DNA of 5,456 nt, from NCBI GenBank assembly GCA_021806055.1, contig JAJZYE010000081.1, forward strand, positions 1 to 5,456, read 5' to 3'. Of the stretch, positions 1-5,456 are shown piece after piece. The notes below the pieces were generated by a model. That model saw only the letters and a list, made by a program, of their open reading frames with translations. It made no database searches and was not told the origin of the DNA. The position numbers were made by a program, and so were the translations under genes. This DNA comes from Actinomycetes bacterium (GTDB taxonomy: Bacteria; Actinomycetota; Acidimicrobiia; Acidimicrobiales; RAAP-2). Positions within the stretch are counted from its first letter, which is position 1, and every line of letters starts with the position of its first letter.

Positions 1-421
1 GCCGACCTGCGCACGCCGAGTCCGCCCACCGTCCCTTGGAGCCAACGACGATGGCGCACGGGGCACGGATGACTCAGAGCCCGGGTGGCCCCGGTCGAGG
101 GCCGCCGGCCGCCGTGTCGGGCGACGGCCGACGATGCCGGGGCGACGCGCCCCCTCGTCGTGACACCGCCCTCGGAGCAGAGTCGAGCAGTGCGGGCCCG
201 TCGGCGGGCGGTACGCCGATCCGCGTCGATCGGTGGCGATGAGACCACGACACCGATGGCCGGCGAGGGGGACGTGGTGCGCTCGCCACGAGGGCGCCAT
301 GACCAGACGGGCGACGAGTCCGCAACGGTCCACCGGTCCGTGTCGACTCCGCGTCCGCGACCACGACGCTCGGGCGCGGCAACGAAGGATGACCACCGGG
401 ATCTCGAGGTCGTCGCGACGA

Positions 422-443
422 GCGGCCCCACGCGTGGGGCCGC
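422..443. repeat. Perfect 22-bp palindrome (possible hairpin terminator or operator)
   Basis: The half-site GCGGCCCCACG is followed directly by its exact reverse complement, giving 22 bases of perfect dyad symmetry. As RNA it could fold into a 9-bp GC-rich stem closed by a CGCG tetraloop. There is no T-run on either side, so it is not a classical intrinsic terminator, although U-less hairpins have been proposed as terminators in actinobacteria. It could equally be a binding site for a dimeric regulator. It lies 248 bases before the thiM start and is the longest perfect palindrome I found. The symmetry is certain; the role is a guess. Confidence 0.5.
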
Positions 444-489
444 CGACGCGCCACGGCTCCCGCCACGTCGTGTCGCCCGTGGGAACTCA

Positions 490-511
490 GTCACGACGAC
501 ACCGTCGTGGC
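490..511 (+). repeat. Stem-loop in the thiM upstream region
   Basis: CACGACG (492-498) and CGTCGTG (503-509) are exact inverted repeats around the 4-base loop ACAC. A G-U pair (491/510) and a G-C pair (490/511) extend the stem to 9 bp in RNA. The stem is stable but has no following T-run. It might be a transcript end for something upstream or part of a structured leader; the sequence does not decide. Confidence 0.4.
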
Positions 512-614
512 GATCGACCGGGCACGGCTCGCGGGCACGGGGTGCCTCAGCACGTGTTCGAATCCCACCCGGTGGTCACCTCCTCGCGCGTACAGTCGTA
601 ACGACGCGTCATGA

Positions 615-649
615 CGGGGTGTCACCGAGTCGATTCTCGTGCGACCCCG
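615..649 (+). repeat. Imperfect stem-loop in the thiM leader
   Basis: CGGGGT (615-620) pairs with ACCCCG (644-649). Inside it, CGAG (626-629) pairs with CTCG (636-639) around a 6-base loop, with two further pairs (623-624 with 640-641) between a 2x2 mismatch and a single bulged C. The structure ends 30 bases before the thiM Shine-Dalgarno sequence, so if transcribed it sits where a regulatory leader would act. It does not match the TPP riboswitch: the CTGAGA and CCTGATC core elements are absent. Whether it is transcribed is unknown because no promoter is clear. Confidence 0.4.
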
Positions 650-679
650 GCGGCCCGACATGCTCGCGCTACCAATCCG

Positions 680-686
680 AAGGAGG
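680..686 (+). promoter_or_regulatory. Strong ribosome binding site of thiM
   Basis: AAGGAGG, a full-length complement to the 3' end of 16S rRNA, lies 5 bases before the ATG at 692. It decides the thiM start in favour of 692 over the in-frame ATG at 611, and suggests thiM is well translated. Confidence 0.9.
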
Positions 687-691
687 AGACA

Positions 692-1474
692 ATGGCCACT
701 GGACAGTCACTGCGCCAGTTGCGTGCTCAAAGACCGCTCGTGCACCAGATCACCAACTTCGTGGTCATGAACGAGACCGCCAACGCCACACTGGCCCTGG
801 GGGCGCTGCCGGTCATGGCCCACGCCCCCGAGGAGGTCGCCGAGATGGCCGCAGCGGCCAACGCGCTGGTGCTCAACATCGGCACGCTGTCCGCGTCGTG
901 GGTCGACGCGATGATCCTCGCGGGCACGGCCGCCAACCGGCACCGCGTCCCGGTGGTGCTCGACCCCGTGGGGGCCGGCGCCACCTCGTTTCGCACGGCC
1001 AGCGCGCGGCGGATCCTCGACGAGGTCGACGTCGCGGTGCTGCGCGGCAACGCGGGCGAGATCGCGTCGCTGGTCGACGTCGCGGCCAACGTTCGCGGCG
1101 TCGAGTCCGTTGACGCCCTCGACGCGGCCGACCTCGCCCAGCGCGCGGCGCGCGCCTTCGGCCTCGTCGCGGCGGTCACCGGGCCGGTCGACCACGTCGC
1201 CGACGGGTCGCGCCTGGTGCGCGTGGCCAACGGACACCCGATGCTCGCCGCGATCACCGGCACGGGCTGCACGGCCAGCGCCCTCACCGGGTGCTTTCTC
1301 GCCGTCGCGCCCTCGGCCCTGGAGGGCGCCGTGGACGCCCTGGTGGCCCTCGGCGTCGCGGGAGAGGACGCCGCCGAGGGGGCGCGCGGTCCGGGCTCGT
1401 TCCAGGTCAACCTCTACGACGCGTTGGCCGCCCTCGACCCCGACACGCTCGACGCTCGCGCGCGGCTCTCGTGA
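692..1474 (+). CDS. thiM: Hydroxyethylthiazole kinase ThiM
   Basis: The 260-residue protein phosphorylates 4-methyl-5-(2-hydroxyethyl)thiazole with ATP, allowing salvage of the thiazole half of thiamine in the cytoplasm. Family motifs run along the whole length: VHQITNFVVMNETAN (residues 17-31) and LGALPVMAHAPEEV (36-49) at the thiazole site, LNIGTLS (61-67), LDPVGAGATSFRT (90-102), LRGNAGEI (117-124), VTGPVDHV (162-169), ITGTGCTASAL (188-198) and GPGSFQ (233-238). Cys193 in TGTGC corresponds to the catalytic Cys198 of the Bacillus enzyme (family knowledge). Length is normal for the ribokinase-like ThiM family. The ATG at 692 follows AAGGAGG, and family homology begins within a few residues of it. 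It overlaps thiE by 4 bases, so HET-phosphate production is linked to the enzyme that uses it. No thiD is seen nearby, so HMP-pyrophosphate must come from genes elsewhere. Identification is very secure. Confidence 0.97.
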   Translation: MATGQSLRQLRAQRPLVHQITNFVVMNETANATLALGALPVMAHAPEEVAEMAAAANALVLNIGTLSASWVDAMILAGTAANRHRVPVVLDPVGAGATSFRTASARRILDEVDVAVLRGNAGEIASLVDVAANVRGVESVDALDAADLAQRAARAFGLVAAVTGPVDHVADGSRLVRVANGHPMLAAITGTGCTASALTGCFLAVAPSALEGAVDALVALGVAGEDAAEGARGPGSFQVNLYDALAALDPDTLDARARLS

Positions 1475-2025
1475 GGGTCCACGCGATCGTCGATGGCCTC
1501 GACGGCGCGCGACGCGCCCTCGCGGCCGGCGCCACGGTCATCCAGCTGCGCGCGAAGGTGCCGACCGACGAGTTGATCGTCCGCGGCCAGGGCTTTCGCG
1601 ACCTGCCGGCCCTCTTCGTGGTGAACGACGACGTCGAGGCCGCGCTAGCCCTACGAGCCGACGGCGTCCACCTGGGCCAGACCGACACGGGTGCGGACGT
1701 CGCGCGACGCGAGGGGCTCCTCCTCGGTCGTTCCGCCTCCACGTTCGACGAGGCGGTCGCGGCCGACGCCGACTACCTGGGCGTCGGACCTATCTGGCCC
1801 ACCCCCTCCAAGGACGACGCCGGCGACCCCGTCGGGCTCGACGAGCTGGCCCGGATCTGTCGCGCCATCTCGGTGCCGGTGATCGCCATCGGTGGCGTCG
1901 ACGTCACCAACGCGCCCGCGTGTATCGCCGCCGGCGCGGCGGGCGTGGCCGTGATCCGCGCCGCGACCGACCCGCGGCTGGCGCGCGCGGTCGACGACGC
2001 GCTACGCGCCGCTCACCGCACGTAG
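1471..2025 (+). CDS. thiE: Thiamine-phosphate synthase ThiE (compact)
   Basis: The predicted 184-residue TIM-barrel enzyme joins HMP-pyrophosphate to HET-phosphate, giving thiamine phosphate and pyrophosphate. Family motifs in order: VIQLRAK (residues 23-29), VVNDD (50-54), ADGVHLGQTD (63-72), LLGRSAST (84-91), DYLGVGPIWPTPSKDD (101-116, the phosphate-binding region), PVIAIGG (136-142) and AGAAGVAVI (154-162). The GTG start overlaps the thiM stop as GTGA. The first strand (VHAIVDG) follows at once, so the N-terminus looks complete; the open frame extends further upstream only inside thiM. No Shine-Dalgarno is evident before the GTG, so translation probably depends on coupling to thiM. At 184 residues it is shorter than the usual roughly 205-220: the segment between QLRAK and VNDD is about 8 residues shorter than in the Bacillus protein as I recall it, and the stretch before LLGRSAS also looks short. 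Catalytic motifs are intact, so activity is expected. TenI, a related fold, is less likely given the full phosphate-binding motif. Confidence 0.93.
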   Translation: MRVHAIVDGLDGARRALAAGATVIQLRAKVPTDELIVRGQGFRDLPALFVVNDDVEAALALRADGVHLGQTDTGADVARREGLLLGRSASTFDEAVAADADYLGVGPIWPTPSKDDAGDPVGLDELARICRAISVPVIAIGGVDVTNAPACIAAGAAGVAVIRAATDPRLARAVDDALRAAHRT

Positions 2026-2027
2026 CC

Positions 2028-2915
2028 TCACGCGCGCACGTCCAGGCCGAGGTCCAGCGCCGGACTCGAATGAGTCAGCGCCCCCACCGCGACGAAGTCC
2101 ACCCCCGTCTCGGCCACCGCTCGCGCGCGCGCGATCGTGAGCCCCCCACTCGCCTCGAGCGCGACGTCCGCACCGGAGCGCGCGAGCACCACCGCCGCGC
2201 GCAGTTGGTCGAGGTCCATGTTGTCCAACAGCAGCAGCCGGGCGCCGACGCCCACGGCGTCGCGGACCTGATCCAACGTGTCGCACTCGACCTCGACCAC
2301 CACACCGGGCGCGCGTTCGCGCACCGCGCGCACCGCCGCCGCCACGCCACCCGCTGCGGCGACGTGGTTGTCCTTGATCAGCGCGGCGTCACCCAGGCTG
2401 CGGCGGTGATTGCGCCCACCGCCGCAGCGCACCGCGTACTTCTCGAGATCGCGTAGCCCCGGCAGGGTCTTGCGAGTGTCGCGCACCACGCAGCCGGTCC
2501 CGGCGAGGGCGTCCACCCACGCGCGCGTCGCCGTCGCGACACCCGAGAGGTGCGTCAGGACGTTGAGCAGGGTACGTTCGGCCACCAGCAGGGGCCGCAG
2601 GGGGCCACGTAGCGTCACGACCAACTCGCCCGGCTCCACCCAATCCCCGTCGCCTCGCACCACGGCGACCCCGTCCAGGGGGAACGCCACGGCGTCGAGG
2701 ACCGCCAGCGCGACCACCACGCCCGCGACGACCCCGCGCGAGCGCGCGACCACGTCGGCGGTGGCACTCGTCGCGGCGTCCACCGTCGCCTCGGTCGTGA
2801 CGTCGGGCCCGTCGCGCAGGTCCTCGATGAGGGCCCGCGCGACCAGATCGGTGACCCCCTCGACGTCCAGGCCCGCGGCGACCAGGGCGTCACGCACCCG
2901 CGCACTCGCGCTCAC
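2028..2915 (-). CDS. nadC: Nicotinate-nucleotide pyrophosphorylase (carboxylating) NadC
   Basis: The predicted 295-residue quinolinate phosphoribosyltransferase converts quinolinate and PRPP to nicotinate mononucleotide, CO2 and pyrophosphate, the third step of de novo NAD synthesis. Visible family blocks: ALIEDLRDGPDVTT (residues 28-41), AERTLLNVLTHLSGVAT (112-128), DTRKTLPGLRDLEKYAV (146-162), GGGRNHR (165-171), LIKDNH (179-184), VEVE (207-210), LLLDNM (228-233), EASGG (254-258) and GVDFVAVGALTHS (271-283). Arg148, Lys149, Arg171, Lys181, Glu210 and Asp231 fall where the family places its substrate-binding basic and acidic residues. Length is typical. The GTG at 2915 is chosen because it overlaps the nadB stop as GTGA, has GGGGAG 5 bases upstream, and begins at the usual family N-terminus; the frame stays open to 3029, but those extra residues are Arg-rich shadow sequence within nadB. 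It is the last gene of nadABC and ends 2 bp from the thiE stop. Confidence 0.96.
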   Translation of the reverse strand: MSASARVRDALVAAGLDVEGVTDLVARALIEDLRDGPDVTTEATVDAATSATADVVARSRGVVAGVVVALAVLDAVAFPLDGVAVVRGDGDWVEPGELVVTLRGPLRPLLVAERTLLNVLTHLSGVATATRAWVDALAGTGCVVRDTRKTLPGLRDLEKYAVRCGGGRNHRRSLGDAALIKDNHVAAAGGVAAAVRAVRERAPGVVVEVECDTLDQVRDAVGVGARLLLLDNMDLDQLRAAVVLARSGADVALEASGGLTIARARAVAETGVDFVAVGALTHSSPALDLGLDVRA

Positions 2916-4561
2916 GGTCGCTCCCCGGTACGGGCGACCGACACCTCGCACGCGTCGCGCGTCGCGCGCAGCACCACGGGCCACTCCCACGCGACGCGCG
3001 TCTCGGGACAGTCCCGGCGGCGGTGGCACCCGCGGCTCTCCTCGCGCGCCAGGGCGGCGCGCGCCACGAGCGTCGCCACGGTGTGCAGGTTGGTGGCCTC
3101 GACGGCCGCCAGGTCCAGGGGGTCAGCGCCCGCACCCCCGACCTGCGCCAACTGTTCGCTCAAGCTCTCCAGTCCGGCGCGGTCGCGCAGGACCCCGGCG
3201 TGGGCCGACATCGCGCGCGCGAGCTCACCACGCGCTCGCGGGTCGACGCCGCGCCCTGGCGCGGGTGGCTCACCCGGCCCGCCCTGGTGCTCGCCGGCGC
3301 ACTCGCGCTCACCCAGGCGCTCACCCAGGCGCCGTCCCGTGATCAGCGCCTCGGTGAGCGAGTTCGAGGCTAGGCGATTCGCTCCGTGCAGGCCGGTGGC
3401 GGCCACTTCCCCGACCGCGTAGAGACCCGGGACCGTCGTCGCGCCGTCCAGGGTGGCCCGCACGCCGCCGCAAGCGTAGTGGGCTCCCGGGGCCACCGGG
3501 ATGGGCTCGGTCGCCAGATCGATCCCGATCGCCCGGCAGGCGGCGCTCACCGTGGGGAACTCGGCGGCGAGGCGACGCGAACCCACCCGGGTCGCGTCGA
3601 GCCACAGGTGCGTCGACGGCCCGTCGCCCTCCAGCATCCGGCGCTGCATCTCGAGCGCGACCACGTCGCGCGGTGCGAGGTCCGCGCGCGGGTGCCGACC
3701 CGCCATCACGGCGTCCCCGTGCACGTCGACGATCACGGCCCCGGCGCCGCGTAGGGCCTCGGTCACCAGAGGCGCCACACCCCGGTGCCCCGCCTGGTAC
3801 ACGACGGTGGGGTGGAACTGGACGAACTCCACGTGGGCGAGCTCCGCCCCGGCCCTCGCCGCCAGCGCCAGGCCGTCGCCGGTCACGTCGAGGGGATTGG
3901 TCGTCGTGTCGTAGACCTGTCCGACGCCACCCGTGGCGAGCACCACGGCGCGCGCGCGGATCGTCCCCACCTCGAGCGCGCCGACCGGCGCGCCGTCGAG
4001 CCCGCGCGCCACGCGACCGGCGACCAGCCCCACGGCTCGCCCCTCGTCGTCCACCTCCACGTCGAGGGCGACGGTGTCCTCCCACACCTCGACGCGCGCC
4101 CGGCCCAGCGCCACGCGTAGGGCGCGGTGCACCTCGGCCCCCGAGGCGTCACCACCCGCGTGCACGATGCGCCGGTACGAGTGACCCCCCTCGAGGCCCG
4201 GCGGCCCGTCGTCGAAGTGGGCGCCCCATGCGCGCAGCCGACGCAGGGCGTCGGGAGCCGCGGACACCACCGCGCGCGCCACGGCCTCGTCCGTCAACCC
4301 CGCGCCGGCGACCAGCGTGTCGGCGACGTGCGCGTCCACCGAGTCCTCGGCCAGACTCACCGCGGCCAGTCCCCCCTGGGCCAAGGGCGTCGACCCGCTG
4401 GTCAGGCCGCCCTTGACCAGCACGAGGACCCGACGTCCCGCGTCGTGCGCGGCCAGGGCCGCACTGAGTCCCGCCGCACCGGCCCCGACCACGACCACGT
4501 CGGCCTCGCTCGTCCACGACGGCGTCGTCGCCGGAAGGGTGCGCAACCGCGACACGATCAC
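2912..4561 (-). CDS. nadB: L-aspartate oxidase NadB
   Basis: This FAD flavoprotein (549 residues) oxidises L-aspartate to iminoaspartate, the substrate of NadA. In order: the dinucleotide-binding GAGAAGL (residues 26-32), [15 protein letters not shown] (54-68), [14 protein letters not shown] (128-141), [15 protein letters not shown] (209-223), EFVQFHPT (245-252), TEALRGAG (267-274), [10 protein letters not shown] (290-299), AHYACGGV (360-367) and [19 protein letters not shown] (384-402). Arg298, His361 and Arg396 align with E. coli Arg290, His351 and Arg386, known for catalysis or substrate binding, which favours aspartate oxidase over succinate dehydrogenase or fumarate reductase. A helical C-terminal domain (about 445-515) follows a Gly/Pro-rich linker (417-440). 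The GTG at 4561 forms GTGA with the nadA stop; a second GTG at 4555, two codons in, has better spacing (9 bases rather than 3) from the GGGGGG at 4565-4570, so the true start could be either. Length is near normal, slightly longer than E. coli NadB. Confidence 0.96.
   Translation of the reverse strand: MIVSRLRTLPATTPSWTSEADVVVVGAGAAGLSAALAAHDAGRRVLVLVKGGLTSGSTPLAQGGLAAVSLAEDSVDAHVADTLVAGAGLTDEAVARAVVSAAPDALRRLRAWGAHFDDGPPGLEGGHSYRRIVHAGGDASGAEVHRALRVALGRARVEVWEDTVALDVEVDDEGRAVGLVAGRVARGLDGAPVGALEVGTIRARAVVLATGGVGQVYDTTTNPLDVTGDGLALAARAGAELAHVEFVQFHPTVVYQAGHRGVAPLVTEALRGAGAVIVDVHGDAVMAGRHPRADLAPRDVVALEMQRRMLEGDGPSTHLWLDATRVGSRRLAAEFPTVSAACRAIGIDLATEPIPVAPGAHYACGGVRATLDGATTVPGLYAVGEVAATGLHGANRLASNSLTEALITGRRLGERLGERECAGEHQGGPGEPPAPGRGVDPRARGELARAMSAHAGVLRDRAGLESLSEQLAQVGGAGADPLDLAAVEATNLHTVATLVARAALAREESRGCHRRRDCPETRVAWEWPVVLRATRDACEVSVARTGERP
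2921..2926 (-). promoter_or_regulatory. Ribosome binding site of nadC, inside nadB
   Basis: On the minus strand GGGGAG lies 5 bases before the GTG at 2915, within the last codons of nadB. It supports that start over the upstream open frame and means nadC can recruit ribosomes as well as relying on coupling to nadB. Confidence 0.65.
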
Positions 4562-5456
4562 TCGCCCCCCGACGGCGCGCCCACGGCGATCATCGCCTCC
4601 ACCGACCGGCGCGCTCGTCGCGCCACCTCGGGATCCACGCGCACTTCGTAGGTCCCCTCGCGCAGACTACGAAGCAGCACCGCCGGCGTAGTCATCTGCA
4701 TGTAGGGGCACTGCGCCGCCGGGTTTACCGGCTCGAAGCGCACCGCGGCGTTGGCGCGGCGCAGCTGGTGCAACATCCCCGTCTCGGTGGCCACGAGCAC
4801 CTCGCGCGCCGTCGTGGTGCGCGCGGCCTCGAGCATGCCCCCCGTCGACAGCACGCGGGTGCGTGACGCCGGCAGGTCGCCGCGACCGGCCATCCACAGC
4901 GCGGTCGTGGTGCAGCCGCACTCGGGGTGGATGAAGAGCTCGGCCGTGGGGGCGAGGGCCACCCGGTCGCGCAGGTCCTGCGGCGTGATCTCGGCGTGGA
5001 CGTGACACTCGCCCAGCCACACGTGGATGTTGTCACGGCCGGTGCAGCGCTGCACGTGCGCGCCCAGGAACTGATCGGGCAGGAACAGGACCTCGCGCTC
5101 GGCGGGGACGCTGTCGACGATCTCCACCGCGTTGGCCGAGGTGCAGCACAGATCAGCCTCGGCCTTGACCTCGACGCTGGTGTTCACGTAGGCCACCACC
5201 ACCGCACCCGGGTGCTGCGCCTTCCAGGCACGCACCTGGTCGGCGGTGATGCTGTCGGCCAACGAGCAGCCCGCCCGGGGCTCGGGGAGCAGCACCGTGC
5301 GATCGGGGGCGAGGATCTTGGCGGTCTCGGCCATGAAGGCCACACCCGCGAACACGATGGTGGCGGCGTCGCTGGCGGCGGCCAGGCGCGACAGGGCCAG
5401 CGAGTCGCCCACCGCGTCGGCGACGTCCTGGATCTCGGGACGCTGGTAGTTGTGGG
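4558..5456 (-). CDS. nadA: Quinolinate synthase NadA, N-terminus cut by window edge
   Basis: This [4Fe-4S] enzyme condenses iminoaspartate with dihydroxyacetone phosphate to form quinolinate. The window holds the last 298 residues, starting at [18 protein letters not shown]; the reading frame runs off the right edge, and about 20-50 N-terminal residues are missing judged by family lengths. Numbering from that His, the cluster-ligand cysteines are Cys63 (AGCSLADS), Cys150 (GECHVH) and Cys249 (AQCPYM). The first two are 87 residues apart, exactly as between Cys113 and Cys200 of the E. coli enzyme; the second pair is 99 apart versus 97. Other blocks: [11 protein letters not shown] (40-50), YVNTS (89-93), CCTSANAV (103-110), PDQFLGAHV (126-134), HPECGC (176-181), STGGML (203-208) and [12 protein letters not shown] (222-233). 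The GTG at 5412 is not the start: family sequence continues upstream of it. The gene ends in GTGA, shared with nadB, so NadA and NadB are probably co-translated, which suits the unstable intermediate passed between them. Confidence 0.97.
   Translation of the reverse strand, partial: HNYQRPEIQDVADAVGDSLALSRLAAASDAATIVFAGVAFMAETAKILAPDRTVLLPEPRAGCSLADSITADQVRAWKAQHPGAVVVAYVNTSVEVKAEADLCCTSANAVEIVDSVPAEREVLFLPDQFLGAHVQRCTGRDNIHVWLGECHVHAEITPQDLRDRVALAPTAELFIHPECGCTTTALWMAGRGDLPASRTRVLSTGGMLEAARTTTAREVLVATETGMLHQLRRANAAVRFEPVNPAAQCPYMQMTTPAVLLRSLREGTYEVRVDPEVARRARRSVEAMIAVGAPSGGE
4565..4570 (-). promoter_or_regulatory. Purine run, probable ribosome binding site of nadB
   Basis: GGGGGG on the minus strand falls in the final Gly codons of nadA. 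It is 3 bases from the GTG at 4561 and 9 bases from the in-frame GTG at 4555, so spacing favours the second start while the GTGA overlap favours the first. As the bases also encode Gly-Gly, the match may be partly chance. Confidence 0.4.

Larger units (their letters stand above)
1..691. other. Region without a supportable gene, upstream of thiM
   Basis: I see no convincing gene here. Open frames exist on both strands, but their translations are Arg/Pro/Ser/Gly-rich, match no family I recognise, use codons such as CGA, AGG and AGA freely, and lack good ribosome binding sites; this is typical of chance frames in GC-rich noncoding DNA. Frames entering from the left edge stop by about position 242 and show no recognisable protein end. 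What the region does hold is a series of inverted repeats: a 6-bp GC stem with a 3-base loop at 139-153, a 7-bp repeat (ATCGGTG/CACCGAT, 15-base loop) at 229-257, a perfect palindrome at 422-443, and stem-loops at 490-511 and 615-649. No canonical TPP-riboswitch core and no clear -35/-10 pair is visible. A small or fast-evolving gene, or a noncoding RNA, cannot be excluded. Confidence 0.6.

Noticed and set aside
74..466. Minus-strand open frame of 130 residues, and plus-strand frames at 36-242, 85-1113 and 233-601
   Set aside because: Translations are low-complexity Arg/Pro/Ser/Gly, without recognisable domains, codon bias or ribosome binding sites; the 85-1113 frame runs far into thiM in a wrong frame.
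551..575. tRNA T-arm-like sequence (TTCGAAT at 557-563, then CCCACCCGGTGG), possibly a tRNA or an integration-site remnant
   Set aside because: The 5-bp T stem does not form properly (T/C and C/A mismatches), no D or anticodon arm precedes it, and the acceptor complement CCACCGG occurs only about 170-240 bases upstream. No integrase or other mobile gene is present. Coincidence is the simplest reading.
611..691. Upstream in-frame ATG that would add 27 residues to ThiM
   Set aside because: The added residues match nothing in the ThiM family, there is no good Shine-Dalgarno before 611, and AAGGAGG lies ideally before the ATG at 692.
1291..1470. 60-residue N-terminal extension of ThiE within thiM
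   Set aside because: It lies wholly inside thiM in another frame, is Arg/Gly-rich, and does not resemble the start of the ThiE barrel, which begins right after the GTG at 1471.
2916..3029. N-terminal extension of NadC to 333 residues
   Set aside because: The extra part lies inside nadB, is Arg-rich and unlike NadC; the GTG at 2915 has a ribosome binding site and gives the standard length.
1110..4691. Long open frames opposite or out of frame with real genes (for example 1110-2456, 2410-3342, 3673-4416 on the plus strand and 3321-4085 on the minus strand)
   Set aside because: Long shadow frames are expected in GC-rich genes because stop codons are rare. Their translations are Arg/Pro/Ala-rich while the true frames carry full enzyme motifs.
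5410..5412. GTG at 5412 as the start of nadA
   Set aside because: It encodes Val in the conserved [11 protein letters not shown] block, and the codons before it ([14 protein letters not shown]) are also conserved NadA sequence, so the gene continues past the window edge.
1..5456. CRISPR array, insertion sequence, toxin-antitoxin, defence or secondary-metabolite system
   Set aside because: No direct-repeat array, transposase, terminal inverted repeats or relevant domains were seen; the coding part is entirely housekeeping cofactor metabolism.

Overview
The window is very GC-rich DNA (roughly 70% or more by eye) with strongly G/C-biased third codon positions, GTG starts and 4-base start/stop overlaps. 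The nadA-nadB-nadC order and the NadA protein (motifs [22 protein letters not shown]) closely resemble those I recall from Actinomycetota such as Mycobacterium. A high-GC actinobacterium is therefore the best guess; genus cannot be judged from the sequence alone.

Layout. Positions 1-691 hold no gene I can support. They contain several inverted repeats, including a perfect 22-bp palindrome at 422-443 and two good stem-loops (490-511 and 615-649), and end in a near-perfect Shine-Dalgarno sequence for thiM. Positions 692-2025 (plus strand) are a two-gene thiamine salvage operon: thiM (hydroxyethylthiazole kinase), then thiE (thiamine-phosphate synthase). Positions 2028-5456 (minus strand) are the de novo NAD operon nadA-nadB-nadC; nadA is cut by the right edge of the window, so its start and the operon promoter lie outside.

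How the genes work together. ThiM phosphorylates salvaged thiazole alcohol and ThiE joins the product to HMP-pyrophosphate to give thiamine phosphate. NadB oxidises L-aspartate to iminoaspartate, NadA condenses this with dihydroxyacetone phosphate to give quinolinate, and NadC converts quinolinate to nicotinate mononucleotide. All three within-operon junctions are the same 4-base GTGA overlap, which suggests translational coupling. The two operons converge with only 2 bp between their stop codons.

This is mostly ordinary core metabolism. I found no sign of a novel system. The points worth a second look are the unexplained 691-base leader region, the absence of a recognisable TPP riboswitch, the unusually compact ThiE, and the convergent junction with no terminator.
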